NCBI GenBank assembly: GCA_002482005.1
Contig: DLFD01000090.1
Coordinates: 1-39,912 of the forward strand
Origin: Lachnospiraceae bacterium UBA7729
GTDB taxonomy: Bacteria > Bacillota > Clostridia > Lachnospirales > Lachnospiraceae
Direction of reading: 5' to 3'
DNA: 39,912 bases
Shown here: one piece after another, positions 22,425 to 30,842 of the stretch
Layout: every line of letters begins with the position of its first letter
Position numbering within the stretch: the stretch's first letter is position 1
Position numbers and translations under genes: made by a program
Notes under the pieces: generated by a model
Seen by the model: the letters and a program-made list of their open reading frames with translations, nothing else
What the model was told of the DNA's origin: nothing
Databases searched by the model: none

Positions 22425-23854
22425 AAACCAGTATCAGCAGGGAATCTGATCAGATCTATCTTACACTGGAAGATATTCATGTCCAGGAAGAAAGCTATTC
22501 CCTTAAGATGATCCGCAGCTGTCCGATCGGCAGTCTGCTTCCGTGCAGCATCTTTTTCTTCAACGGTGAATACCGTCTGAGGTTCAATATCACCGGCCTT
22601 ACGTCCCTTTCAGAACGTTTTGCCAGTCGTCCAGTCAGATATGGAGAGATCCGGGAAGTCCTGTTCACTCTTCGGGACATCTGTATAAAGCTTCCTGATT
22701 ACCTCCTCGATTCTGAGGAACTGCTGCTGGACCCGGATGATATCTTCATGAGCCCAGGAGACAATCGGGTAAAGATCTGCTATGTCCCCGGTCTTATGTC
22801 CTCCCAGCCTGAAAGTCGGAAGCTTCTGGCTGAATTTCTGCTGAAACATACGGACCATTCCGACCAGGCTGCCACGGATCTCGCCTATGCATTCTATGAC
22901 AGAGCCTCTGATGAAAACTGCATCCTGTCAGGCTCTTTGCAGGAGATCCTTACCAGGCAGACTGATACCAAAAGCTCTTCACTGCACGAACAAGAACCAG
23001 CAGAACAAGTACAGGATTTCTCTCCCGCCTATACTGTTCCGCAAAGCTCTGCGGACGACTTTTCCATATTTGATACGTCCCCTGCTTCCAAAAGAGCAGA
23101 TCCTTCAGATTCCGAAAAATATGCCGCACATCCTGACCATATAAGAAACAGCAAGTCATCTGGTGATGCTTCCGTGAGGCCCAGGCCCCGTATCCCCCGT
23201 GCCCTCCGAAGAAAGCAGGAACATGACCGAAAACTTCTGATCCTGCTGATCATCGCAGCCGTCGCGTCAGGCGGATGTGCGTCTTTCTATTTTCAGATGG
23301 ATGCTGCCCAGATAGGAGGGTTCGCTTTTCTGTCCGCCGCGGTGATATGGCTTGTAAGACAGCAGCAGTATAAAAAGAGCGGTGACCTTCAGAACATCTG
23401 GTCCGATGAAGAAGAGGACATGGTAGATGACGACACCTTTTATCGTTCTCTTCTCGATGAAGTCTACTCAGACGATTCAGGTTCCATACAGCATTCTCCG
23501 TTAAAGTCTGACGGGAACGGTACGATGGAGAAAAGTCAGCCTCCACAGCCTGCCTCTGCCCCGCAGCATGAACTGCTGAGTCTTCAGCCCGAGGTCTATA
23601 ACAATATTCCTCTGAATCGTTCCGTAATTGTCATTGGAAAAAATCCACATGATTGTGACATCTGTCTGCGATCGGACACAATCAGCCGGGTCCATGCCAA
23701 GATAGAGAAGATCGGAGAAGATTACTATCTCACCGACCTGTTCTCTACCAATGGTACCTTTCTGGACGGTCAGAGGATTGAACCGAACCATGCTGTCCTG
23801 ATCCCGCACGGAGCCGAAGTCTCATTTGCACGGTACCACTACAGATCACCGTAA
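22421..23854 (+). CDS. DUF6382-like and FHA domain membrane protein
   Basis: A 477-residue protein. Residues about 1-175 look like the DUF6382 domain found before FHA domains in clostridial proteins (tentative family name). A disordered Ser/Asp/Pro-rich linker follows to about 255, then two close membrane segments (about 268-310), an acidic linker, and an FHA domain at about 400-475. Its phosphothreonine-binding marks are present: GKNPHDCDICL, TISRVHAKI, LFSTNGTFLDG. FHA domains bind phosphothreonine, so this is probably a cytoplasmic docking protein that ties the Tad machine to Ser/Thr kinase signalling. GTG start with AGGAGGGG upstream and 4-base overlap with the pseudopilin gene. No kinase gene is in the window. 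Confidence 0.88.
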   Translation: MKTSISRESDQIYLTLEDIHVQEESYSLKMIRSCPIGSLLPCSIFFFNGEYRLRFNITGLTSLSERFASRPVRYGEIREVLFTLRDICIKLPDYLLDSEELLLDPDDIFMSPGDNRVKICYVPGLMSSQPESRKLLAEFLLKHTDHSDQAATDLAYAFYDRASDENCILSGSLQEILTRQTDTKSSSLHEQEPAEQVQDFSPAYTVPQSSADDFSIFDTSPASKRADPSDSEKYAAHPDHIRNSKSSGDASVRPRPRIPRALRRKQEHDRKLLILLIIAAVASGGCASFYFQMDAAQIGGFAFLSAAVIWLVRQQQYKKSGDLQNIWSDEEEDMVDDDTFYRSLLDEVYSDDSGSIQHSPLKSDGNGTMEKSQPPQPASAPQHELLSLQPEVYNNIPLNRSVIVIGKNPHDCDICLRSDTISRVHAKIEKIGEDYYLTDLFSTNGTFLDGQRIEPNHAVLIPHGAEVSFARYHYRSP

Positions 23855-23863
23855 TAAATAAGG

Positions 23864-23893
23864 TTCACCGTGGTCTGAAAAACGTGCTATCAT
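23864..23893 (+). promoter_or_regulatory. Possible promoter of the rhomboid gene giving a leaderless mRNA
   Basis: TTCACC (23864-23869), 18-base spacer, TATCAT (23888-23893). The start expected 6-7 bases after the -10 falls on the A of the ATG at 23900, and no Shine-Dalgarno is present between. Confidence 0.45.
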
Positions 23894-23899
23894 TGCCGT

Positions 23900-24520
23900 A
23901 TGAGCGAATTATCAAACTTTATCAGAACAAGAAAAAAGGCAAACCTCACGGTCGTAGTGGTAAACATCGTGATCTTCATCGCGCTCTCTTTCATGGGGGA
24001 CACAGAGAATGCAGATTTCATGTACCGGCATGGGGCATGCTACCTGCCCGCAGTAGAAAACGGAGAATACTACAGGCTCATCGTGTCCATGTTCCTGCAC
24101 TTCGGTTTCTATCATATCGTATACAACATGCTGAGCCTGATCTTTCTCGGTGATATCCTGGAGATCCATGTCGGCGCCGTCCGCTACCTTATCATCTATC
24201 TTCTTGGAGGTATTGCCGGTAATATCCTCTCGCTGGAAGTCAGCAGACAGACTGGCAGCTATGCTGTTTCGGCAGGTGCATCCGGTGCGATCTTCGCCGT
24301 AATCGGCGCACTCTTTTATATTGCTCTCCGTAACAGAGGACAATTCGGAGACCGCAACATGAAGAAGCTGATCCTTGTAGTCGTCCTCATGGTCATGCAG
24401 GGAATGGTCGACAAGGGTGTAGACGGGTACGCACATATCGGAGGATTGATCGGCGGATTTATTCTGGCCGTTCTTCTATACCATAAGAAAAGGAGTGTTA
24501 ATAACTATGAAAGACTGTAA
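23900..24520 (+). CDS. Rhomboid family intramembrane serine protease
   Basis: Rhomboids cut membrane proteins within or near their membrane segments. The 206-residue protein has six predicted membrane helices. The catalytic dyad is Ser128 in GASGAIFA and His179 in GYAHIGGLIGG; the oxyanion-side HFGFYHIVYNM motif lies at about 67-77. It is thus the compact bacterial six-helix form, probably active. The gene has no clear ribosome binding site at its ATG, and a promoter just upstream suggests a leaderless transcript. It overlaps the HIT gene by 14 bases, so the two are co-transcribed. It sits within the Tad locus, but a link with pilus function is only positional. Confidence 0.92.
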   Translation: MSELSNFIRTRKKANLTVVVVNIVIFIALSFMGDTENADFMYRHGACYLPAVENGEYYRLIVSMFLHFGFYHIVYNMLSLIFLGDILEIHVGAVRYLIIYLLGGIAGNILSLEVSRQTGSYAVSAGASGAIFAVIGALFYIALRNRGQFGDRNMKKLILVVVLMVMQGMVDKGVDGYAHIGGLIGGFILAVLLYHKKRSVNNYERL

Positions 24521-24914
24521 CTGCATCTTCTGCAAGATCGCGAATGGCGAGATTCCTTCCGCCACTCTCTATGAGGATGATGATTTCCGCGTTATCCTCG
24601 ATCTCAATCCGGCTTCCAAGGGACATGCCCTTGTACTTCCGAAGGAACATTACGCGAATGTATTCGAGCTTCCGGAAGATCTTGCTGCCAAGGCTTTTGT
24701 TGTCGCAAAGAAAGTCGCCGGAAAGCTTTCAGCCGGTCTCGGAGCAATCGGCTTCAATATCGTACAGAATAACGGGGAGCCTGCTGGCCAGACAGTATTC
24801 CATTTCCATATCCACCTGATCCCTCGTTACAAGGATGACACGGTGAACGTCGGATGGAAGCCTGGCGAACTGACCGAGAAAGACAAGGAAGAGATTCTTG
24901 ATCTGTTTGAGTAA
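24507..24914 (+). CDS. hinT: HIT family protein (HinT-like nucleotide hydrolase)
   Basis: A 135-residue histidine-triad protein. HinT-type enzymes hydrolyse adenosine phosphoramidates and acyl-adenylates. The triad is HFHIHLIP with His99, His101 and His103; the N-terminal CIFCKIANGEIPS with paired cysteines is the zinc-type start, and GHALVLPKEHY is the conserved strand. The ATG at 24507 is used because AAGGAG lies 11 bases upstream; a GTG at 24495 lies inside that site. It overlaps the rhomboid gene. Length and motifs are normal for the family. Confidence 0.94.
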   Translation: MKDCNCIFCKIANGEIPSATLYEDDDFRVILDLNPASKGHALVLPKEHYANVFELPEDLAAKAFVVAKKVAGKLSAGLGAIGFNIVQNNGEPAGQTVFHFHIHLIPRYKDDTVNVGWKPGELTEKDKEEILDLFE

Positions 24915-24945
24915 CACGGTCTAAAGACTGCTTCAGAGGTACATT

Positions 24946-26013
24946 ATGACTAGTCGGATGATATCTGAGCTCCCGATGATCCGGAGAATGGGAAGAATAG
25001 CCGAAGCAGACGGACATCTGGCCCTTTTCTGGAGCGCCTCAGGGGTAGATTTCTGTTTCCGCGGAAGTTCGGTTTCCGCAGAATTCACATCAGACTATTC
25101 CACATCGAAGCTCTGGATCGCGGTCGAAGCGGATGGGCATCCTCTTCTGAGGATGCCTCTGCAGAAGGGCTGCTCATCTGTAACCATCTTCCATTCCGCA
25201 GACCCGTATACTTTTCACCGGATCCGCATCTTCCGTGAGGTTCCTGTTTTTCCTGATGATCCCGAATCCTTTCTGACCCTGGATAGTCTGCACTTCGATG
25301 GAGAAATCACTTCACCTCCCGCGTCAGATCTGATGATTGAATTTGTCGGAGACAGTCTGACCTGCGGACAAGGTACCGCCAAAGCCGCTCCGGAAAAATC
25401 TTCAGGTGGCTTTCTTTATTCACCCGATCTTCATTATTCCGCCGAAAACAGTTACCCCAGAATGGTCTCTGACATACTGAATGCGGAATTCAGATGCATT
25501 GCGGTCAGTGGATGGGGCGTCCTTTCCGATTATCGGAATGATCCTTCCGGCGCTCTTCCTTCCTGTTATGAGCAGGTCTGCGGCCCTGCCAGAAGTCAGC
25601 GCAATATCCTTGCACATGCAGCAGAACCATATGACTTTAAGGCAAAACCTGCCAATTTTGTGGTTGTAAACCTTGGTGCTAACGATGAGTGGGCTTTCAG
25701 ACACTCTGAAGACCATAGCACAGCGTCTTTTGAGAATGCTGTCGTATCTTTCCTGGCCATGCTCCGGAAAGACAATCCTGAAGCACATATCATCTGGTGC
25801 TATGGCATGCTCGGAGATCTTTTTGCGCATGAGATCGCGCGCTCAGTCTATTCCTGCCAGTCCGCATCTGGAGATCTTAAAGTACATTATCTGCTCCTTC
25901 CTCCAACAGGAAAACAGCTGCTTGCCCAGGATGGTCATCCTGGAAAGGCCGCACATGAGAAAGTTGCGAAGATCCTTGCATCCTACATCAGGGAACTGCG
26001 GATCAGACGATAA
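24946..26013 (+). CDS. SGNH/GDSL hydrolase with N-terminal jelly-roll, CE2-like esterase
   Basis: Carbohydrate-esterase-like protein of 355 residues. The first about 125 residues are beta-rich, as in the N-terminal domain of CE2 acetyl esterases. The SGNH domain follows with FVGDSLTCGQG (nucleophile Ser137), the Gly of SGWG (block II), VNLGANDEW (block III) and DGHPG near the end (Asp329, His331). No signal peptide is visible, so it would act in the cytoplasm, for example on imported acetylated oligosaccharides. AGAGGT lies before the ATG. Reaction: probably removal of O-acetyl groups; substrate inferred from family only. Confidence 0.85.
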   Translation: MTSRMISELPMIRRMGRIAEADGHLALFWSASGVDFCFRGSSVSAEFTSDYSTSKLWIAVEADGHPLLRMPLQKGCSSVTIFHSADPYTFHRIRIFREVPVFPDDPESFLTLDSLHFDGEITSPPASDLMIEFVGDSLTCGQGTAKAAPEKSSGGFLYSPDLHYSAENSYPRMVSDILNAEFRCIAVSGWGVLSDYRNDPSGALPSCYEQVCGPARSQRNILAHAAEPYDFKAKPANFVVVNLGANDEWAFRHSEDHSTASFENAVVSFLAMLRKDNPEAHIIWCYGMLGDLFAHEIARSVYSCQSASGDLKVHYLLLPPTGKQLLAQDGHPGKAAHEKVAKILASYIRELRIRR

Positions 26014-26031
26014 ACCATCCCGTCTTTCACA

Positions 26032-26056
26032 GCCAGACCGGTCTGATCCGGTCGGC
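26032..26056 (+). terminator. Possible terminator after the esterase gene
   Basis: GCC-A-GACCGG, loop TCTGAT, CCGGTC-GGC: a 9-bp GC-rich stem with one bulged base, but only a weak T-run (TTCTTTA) about 6 bases later. It lies 19 bases after the stop codon. Confidence 0.4.
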
Positions 26057-26137
26057 TAAGCTTCTTTATACAATAAATTCTCCTCCGGTCAGCCCCGGGT
26101 CAGTTATCTTCCTAACGAAATATCTCTTTTTCTATCC

Positions 26138-26164
26138 GGACAGCACTCATGCCCGATGCTGTCC
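26138..26164 (+). other. Hairpin in the tadA leader
   Basis: GGACAGCA and TGCTGTCC form a perfect 8-bp stem with an 11-base loop, about 57 bases before the tadA ATG. No T-run follows, so it is not a terminator; it may be a structured 5' untranslated region or a relic. Confidence 0.4.
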
Positions 26165-26221
26165 GTCCTGCGGCATATCCTGTCTGCTGCCTGTCATGCA
26201 GAATCTTCCAGGAGGAAATAC

Positions 26222-27454
26222 ATGGATCAGAAAAGATTTCTTGAATGCAAAAAACAGCTGATGCGGCGTCTGGAACTCACCCGGGATCTTACAGATGCCG
26301 AGATTTATTCCATGATCGACGATATCATCGAGGAAAGCGACCCTCGGAAACGGATGAGACTGCCGGATCGTTGGGACATGAGACGAGAACTTTTCAATTC
26401 TGTCCGGCGACTTGATCTTCTTCAGGACCTTATAGATGATGACTCGATCACGGAAATCATGGTGAATGGTATCTCCAGCATATATATAGAACGTGCCGGA
26501 AGACTCTCACGCTATCCGGAACACTTCACTTCCAGAGAGAAACTTCAAGATGTAATACAGCGCATTGTCGCCCTCTCGAATCGTGTGGCGAATGAAGCTG
26601 TTCCCATCGTCGACGCCCGTCTCGAAAACGGGGCTCGTGTCAATATCGTCATGAATCCGGTTGCCGTTGACGGTCCTGTGATCACGATCAGACGTTTCCC
26701 GGACAGTCCCATCTCCATGAAACAGCTGATAGAATGGGGATCTGTCTCGGAAGAAGCTGCTGGTTATCTGAAAAAGCTGGTGCAGGCTGGTTACAACATC
26801 TTTATCTCCGGTGGCACCGGCTCCGGCAAGACAACATTTCTGAATGCACTTTCCAACTATATTCCTAAAGATGAAAGGATCATCACGATCGAAGACAATG
26901 CCGAGCTGCAGATTCAAGGTGTACGTAACCTTGTTCGACTTGAGGCAAGGCGTCCGAATGCAGAAGGCGACGGCGAGATCACGATCCGAGACCTGATCAA
27001 ATCATCCCTCAGAATGCGTCCGGACCGGATCATCGTCGGTGAAGTCCGCGGCGCAGAAACGATCGATATGCTGCAGTCTCTTAATACCGGACATGACGGT
27101 TCCCTCAGCACAGGACATGGAAACAGTCCGGAGGACATGCTCTCTCGCCTGGAGACCATGGTGCTGATGGGTCTGTCAATCCCGATCCCGGCAATTCGCC
27201 GGCAGATTGCCTCTGGTATCGATATCATGGTTCACCTATCCCGCATGAGAGATAAGAGCCGGAAAGTGCTGGAGATCCGCGAGATCGATAACTATGACAT
27301 TCCTTCGGGTGAGATTCTCACCCATAAGCTGTTCGAATATTATGAAACCGGAATAACACCTGACGGAAAGCTGATCGGCGAATTGAGAAAGGTCGGTTCC
27401 CTTTCACACACGCAGAAGCTGCACAGAGCAGGTATCCCCGCTGAAGGTATGTAA
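26222..27454 (+). CDS. tadA: Tad pilus assembly ATPase (TadA/CpaF)
   Basis: Secretion-type hexameric ATPase of the type II/IV family that powers assembly of the Flp pilus at the inner face of the membrane. The 410-residue protein has the CpaF layout: an N-terminal helical part, SITEIMVNGISSIYIERAGR, the Walker A loop GGTGSGKTT (197-205), the Asp-box around ERIITIEDNAELQ, Walker B RIIVGEVRGAE and the His-box GHDGSLSTGHGNS. The ATG at 26222 is preceded by AGGAGG; a longer reading from 26156 is untenable because that stretch carries the leader hairpin. It begins the tadABC cluster. Confidence 0.96.
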   Translation: MDQKRFLECKKQLMRRLELTRDLTDAEIYSMIDDIIEESDPRKRMRLPDRWDMRRELFNSVRRLDLLQDLIDDDSITEIMVNGISSIYIERAGRLSRYPEHFTSREKLQDVIQRIVALSNRVANEAVPIVDARLENGARVNIVMNPVAVDGPVITIRRFPDSPISMKQLIEWGSVSEEAAGYLKKLVQAGYNIFISGGTGSGKTTFLNALSNYIPKDERIITIEDNAELQIQGVRNLVRLEARRPNAEGDGEITIRDLIKSSLRMRPDRIIVGEVRGAETIDMLQSLNTGHDGSLSTGHGNSPEDMLSRLETMVLMGLSIPIPAIRRQIASGIDIMVHLSRMRDKSRKVLEIREIDNYDIPSGEILTHKLFEYYETGITPDGKLIGELRKVGSLSHTQKLHRAGIPAEGM

Positions 27455-27466
27455 GGAGGCACACAT

Positions 27467-28267
27467 ATGTTACTAATGAAAAAAAGGAAGACACATTCCG
27501 TCGCACAAAAGATACCTTCCCGTCAGCCGCCGGATTATGGCACATACGAATTTACCCGCAGAGAGCTTATCGTGAATATCCTTGCCTACATTGGCCTTGA
27601 TCTGCTTGTCTCCTGGCTTTTTTTTCATTCTGTACCTGTAGCTGCCATCTTTCTTCCGGGTATGATACTCTTTCTCAGGGAAAGGAAAAAGAGCCTGCTC
27701 GAAAAAAGGAAAAGAGAGATGCTGAAACAGTTCACCACCGGGATGCAGCTCACAGGAGCTTCCCTTCAGGCCGGATATGCTGTTGAAAATGCTTTTCGCG
27801 AGGCCCTGCCCGAGCTTTCAAAAATCTATCCGCCGGACTCATTCATAATAAAAGAATTCATGCACATCAATTCACAGATTGCCAACAGTGTCCCAGTCGA
27901 ATCGATACTCATGGATATGTCTCGCAGATGTCACATCGATGATATTCGAAATTTTGCAGAAGTTTTTCAGACAGCCAAAAGATCAGGCGGGGATCTCATC
28001 CTGATCATCCGGAACACCGTTTCAGACATTCAGGAAAAGGCCGAGACCAGAGAACAGATTGAGGCAGATATCTCCGGAAAAATTCTGGAGCAGAATATCA
28101 TGAGTTTTATCCCGATCCTTATCATAGGCTATGTCGACCTGACTTCACCAGAGTTTCTCAGTGTCTGCTATTCAACGGTCCCCGGCCGCCTTACAATGTG
28201 TATATGTCTTTTTATCTATTTCCTTGCTTTTCTCTGGGGAAGAAAAGTCATGAATATCAAAGTCTGA
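27467..28267 (+). CDS. tadB: Tad pilus platform protein TadB (T2SSF domain)
   Basis: Inner-membrane platform protein, 266 residues. Two membrane segments at about 38-72 are followed by a cytoplasmic T2SSF domain (about 85-205: LKQFTTGMQLTGASLQAGYA, VFQTAKRSGGDLILIIRNT), then two more membrane helices at about 213-258. This is the usual TadB topology and length. AAGGAGG lies 7 bases before the ATG at 27467, and the gene follows tadA by 12 bases. It pairs with the unusual TadC downstream to form the rotor under the pilus. Confidence 0.92.
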   Translation: MLLMKKRKTHSVAQKIPSRQPPDYGTYEFTRRELIVNILAYIGLDLLVSWLFFHSVPVAAIFLPGMILFLRERKKSLLEKRKREMLKQFTTGMQLTGASLQAGYAVENAFREALPELSKIYPPDSFIIKEFMHINSQIANSVPVESILMDMSRRCHIDDIRNFAEVFQTAKRSGGDLILIIRNTVSDIQEKAETREQIEADISGKILEQNIMSFIPILIIGYVDLTSPEFLSVCYSTVPGRLTMCICLFIYFLAFLWGRKVMNIKV

Positions 28268-28285
28268 TCCTCGGGGGAAAAATCC

Positions 28286-29653
28286 ATGCAAAGAAAGCAG
28301 AACACAACAAGAAAAGCGGCTATTCATCCATATCAGAAAACAGCGAGTTTTCTTTTCGATCATCTTGTCAGAGAAAGTCAGCGTCTTCCTCTGACCCCTG
28401 AACTCAATGCACTGTCAGCAGGAAAAAAAGGGACTGTCCGCGCATACTATATCCGGAAGACAGCCGACACCCTCCTGATCATCACCATCATGGCAGCTGT
28501 CTCGCTTGCCTCAATCCTCTACTATTCGAAACAGGATCATACCGTAATATCGAACCAGCTGACTCGTCCGGGATATGGGGAGAATGATATAGACGAGGAG
28601 CTGAATCTGTCCGTCCCCGGAGAAAAAGAGTCTGAAAGCCTGACCGTTCACATCAGTTCCAGAAAATATACTGATAAAGAAGTCCAGTCTATACTGAAAA
28701 AAGCAGAAAAACAGTTGAAGGAGCAGATATGCGGCGATAATTCCTCACTCGATGAAGTTCGGTATCCGCTGAATTTTCCTGAAACCTTTGAAGATGGGCA
28801 AGTCGAAGCCGAATATTCGGTTATTCCTTCTGAGATGATCGATGAAACCGGAGCCATCATCGGGAAACCGGATAAAAAGGGAAACGCCGTCACAATCGAG
28901 ATCACTTTCCGGCTGCAGGGAAAAGAAAAAATAGCAAAACTTGGTGCGGTCATCTTCCCGCCGATCCTGTCTTCCGAAGAACAGTTCCAGGAAGATCTTG
29001 AAAAAGAACTATCCAAGGCGGACAGCCAAGATCCGGCGTCAGAAACGATCGTACTCCCTGATCAGGCGGGTGGCAGATCCCTTTTCTGGCAATACCCGAA
29101 AGGCTCAGGTCTGACCTTGATCCTGATACTATCCCTTCTTCTTCCAGCCCTGTTCTGGATCCGGAAAGATGAAGAGATCAGACAGAAAGCTGCAGAGCGG
29201 AAAGAAAGGCTTGATCTGGACTATTCAGAACTTCTTTTCAAGCTGACCCTTCTGCTTGGCGCCGGCCTCACCATCAAAGGTGCTTTTGTAAGGATCTTCA
29301 GCCAGAACCAGACAGCCGATAAAGCCTTGCATCCGGTATATGAAGAAGTCCATTTCATGCTCAGAGAGATCTCAGGCGGTGTCCCCGAGGGTACTGCTTA
29401 TGAGAACTTCGGCCGTCGCTGCTCTCTTCCGCAGTATATCAAACTCGGATCCCTGCTGGCTCAGAATCTGCGAAAAGGTTCCAGAGGCCTTACCAGCCTC
29501 CTTGAAAAAGAAGCTTTTCTCTCCCTTCAGCAGCATCGTACTGCCGCCAGAAAGATGGGAGAGAAAGCATCCATGAAGATGCTGTTCCCGATGATCCTGA
29601 TGTTCGTCGATGTCATCATCATCCTTATGGTACCTGCCCTGCTCAACATGTAA
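28286..29653 (+). CDS. tadC: TadC platform protein with a large extracytoplasmic domain
   Basis: Second platform protein, 455 residues, about 150 longer than a usual TadC. Topology read from the sequence: cytoplasmic N-terminus (1-60), membrane helix (61-80), an outside domain of about 190 residues (81-273), membrane helix (274-292), a T2SSF cytoplasmic domain (about 310-430: SELLFKLTLLLGAGLTIKGA, SRGLTSLLEKEAF) and a final helix (431-452). The outside domain has a coiled helix region, then a beta-rich part (YPLNFPETFEDGQVEAEYSV, DETGAIIGKP, VTIEITF) that recalls atrophied bacterial Ig-like domains; this is an inference. GGGGGAA precedes the ATG, 18 bases after tadB. Confidence 0.87.
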   Translation: MQRKQNTTRKAAIHPYQKTASFLFDHLVRESQRLPLTPELNALSAGKKGTVRAYYIRKTADTLLIITIMAAVSLASILYYSKQDHTVISNQLTRPGYGENDIDEELNLSVPGEKESESLTVHISSRKYTDKEVQSILKKAEKQLKEQICGDNSSLDEVRYPLNFPETFEDGQVEAEYSVIPSEMIDETGAIIGKPDKKGNAVTIEITFRLQGKEKIAKLGAVIFPPILSSEEQFQEDLEKELSKADSQDPASETIVLPDQAGGRSLFWQYPKGSGLTLILILSLLLPALFWIRKDEEIRQKAAERKERLDLDYSELLFKLTLLLGAGLTIKGAFVRIFSQNQTADKALHPVYEEVHFMLREISGGVPEGTAYENFGRRCSLPQYIKLGSLLAQNLRKGSRGLTSLLEKEAFLSLQQHRTAARKMGEKASMKMLFPMILMFVDVIIILMVPALLNM

Positions 29654-29721
29654 CACACAAGGGAATTATTTGTGATAGAATTTTTATCGACAGGAAAAAA
29701 GATCTACCAGGAGGAATCTAT

Positions 29722-30711
29722 ATGTCCGAACTACTACCAGAAAAAAATGTGCAGGACGTGCGTCCTGTTCTGATCGATAGCGATCCCGGTGTTGACGATA
29801 CGCTCGCCATCATGCTCTGCGCTTCTGACCCTTCCGTATCGATCAAGGCAATCACGGCAGTTGCCGGCAATGTCTCGCTCAACCATACTTATGAGAATGC
29901 TCTTCTGCTGAAAAAACTGTTCGGTCTGAAAGATACATTTGTCTCGAAAGGGGCAGAAAAACCACTGGTCCTGCCGGCTGGCCGTGTTACTGCAGTTCAT
30001 GGCAATGACGGGCTGGGCGGCCTGAGCCGGAAAACGGATACGCCTGCTGATGCTCTTCCTGCATGGGAGCGAATCTATCAGACTGCCCTTCAGGAAAAAG
30101 GGAATCTGGAAATTCTCGCCCTCGGTCCTCTTACCAACCTGGCGCTTGCTCTCCGGTATCACCCGGATCTGAAAGATCTGATAAGCCAGCTTGTGATCAT
30201 GGGCGGCAGCGGAAGCTATGGCAATGTAACCTCCGAGGCTGAATTCAACTCATGGGTTGACCCTGACGCCTGTGAAGAAGTATTTCATTCCGGGGTCCCG
30301 CTCCTTCTCTGCGGTCTTGACGGCCTCCAGCCGGCTGCTCTGGAGTTTTCTGAACTGGACTCGATCATATCGGATTTCGATTCCTGCGGAGGTGTTACCG
30401 GTGATTTTGCCGTTCCTGTCATCCGCTTTATCCGGAATGGCCGACACGGCTGGGGCGGCTACAACAATGTTGTCATCTATGACCTGGCAGCTGCCGTATG
30501 TTTCCTGCACCCGGAGCAGGCTTCCTACAGAAGCGTCCATCTCTCCTGCGAAACGGACGACGAGCGCACTCTTGGAAAGACGCTGATTTCCGAAGCCCTG
30601 TCCGATGACCTGTCCGGGATCCTGACCGGAATGAACAAGGAGATCTACGTGCAGTGCATTCATTCCATGCTGAGGCATTTCTCCGGAAGCCGTATCCTCG
30701 CAGAAAACTGA
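29722..30711 (+). CDS. Nucleoside hydrolase family protein
   Basis: Member of the inosine-uridine nucleoside hydrolase family, which splits the N-glycosidic bond of nucleosides, giving ribose and free base. The 329-residue protein has the Ca/ribose motif DSDPGVDD (19-26), VHGNDGLGG (92-100), LGPLTNLALAL, VIMGGSGSYGN, EFNSWVDPDAC and a C-terminal IYDLAA. In most members the last motif is HDxLA with a catalytic His; here Tyr253 stands in its place, before the Ca-binding Asp254. Base preference or reaction may thus differ. AGGAGG lies before the ATG. It follows tadC by 68 bases with no clear terminator. Confidence 0.9.
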   Translation: MSELLPEKNVQDVRPVLIDSDPGVDDTLAIMLCASDPSVSIKAITAVAGNVSLNHTYENALLLKKLFGLKDTFVSKGAEKPLVLPAGRVTAVHGNDGLGGLSRKTDTPADALPAWERIYQTALQEKGNLEILALGPLTNLALALRYHPDLKDLISQLVIMGGSGSYGNVTSEAEFNSWVDPDACEEVFHSGVPLLLCGLDGLQPAALEFSELDSIISDFDSCGGVTGDFAVPVIRFIRNGRHGWGGYNNVVIYDLAAAVCFLHPEQASYRSVHLSCETDDERTLGKTLISEALSDDLSGILTGMNKEIYVQCIHSMLRHFSGSRILAEN

Positions 30712-30719
30712 ATCTGATA

Positions 30720-30752
30720 AAGGCAGGTACCGCTTATTGCGATATCTGCCTT
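30720..30752. terminator. Possible weak bidirectional terminator
   Basis: AAGGCAG and CTGCCTT form a 7-bp stem between the convergent nucleoside-hydrolase and beta-propeller genes, with a small inner CGC/GCG pairing. The T-runs on both sides are poor. Confidence 0.35.
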
Positions 30753-30842
30753 CTGAAGAATTTCTTTCATCTGTTCTGAAACCTGTCTTTATCCCTGCTG
30801 CCTAAAACCAGTACGGTTTCATCTCAGACCAGCTTCATCTTA

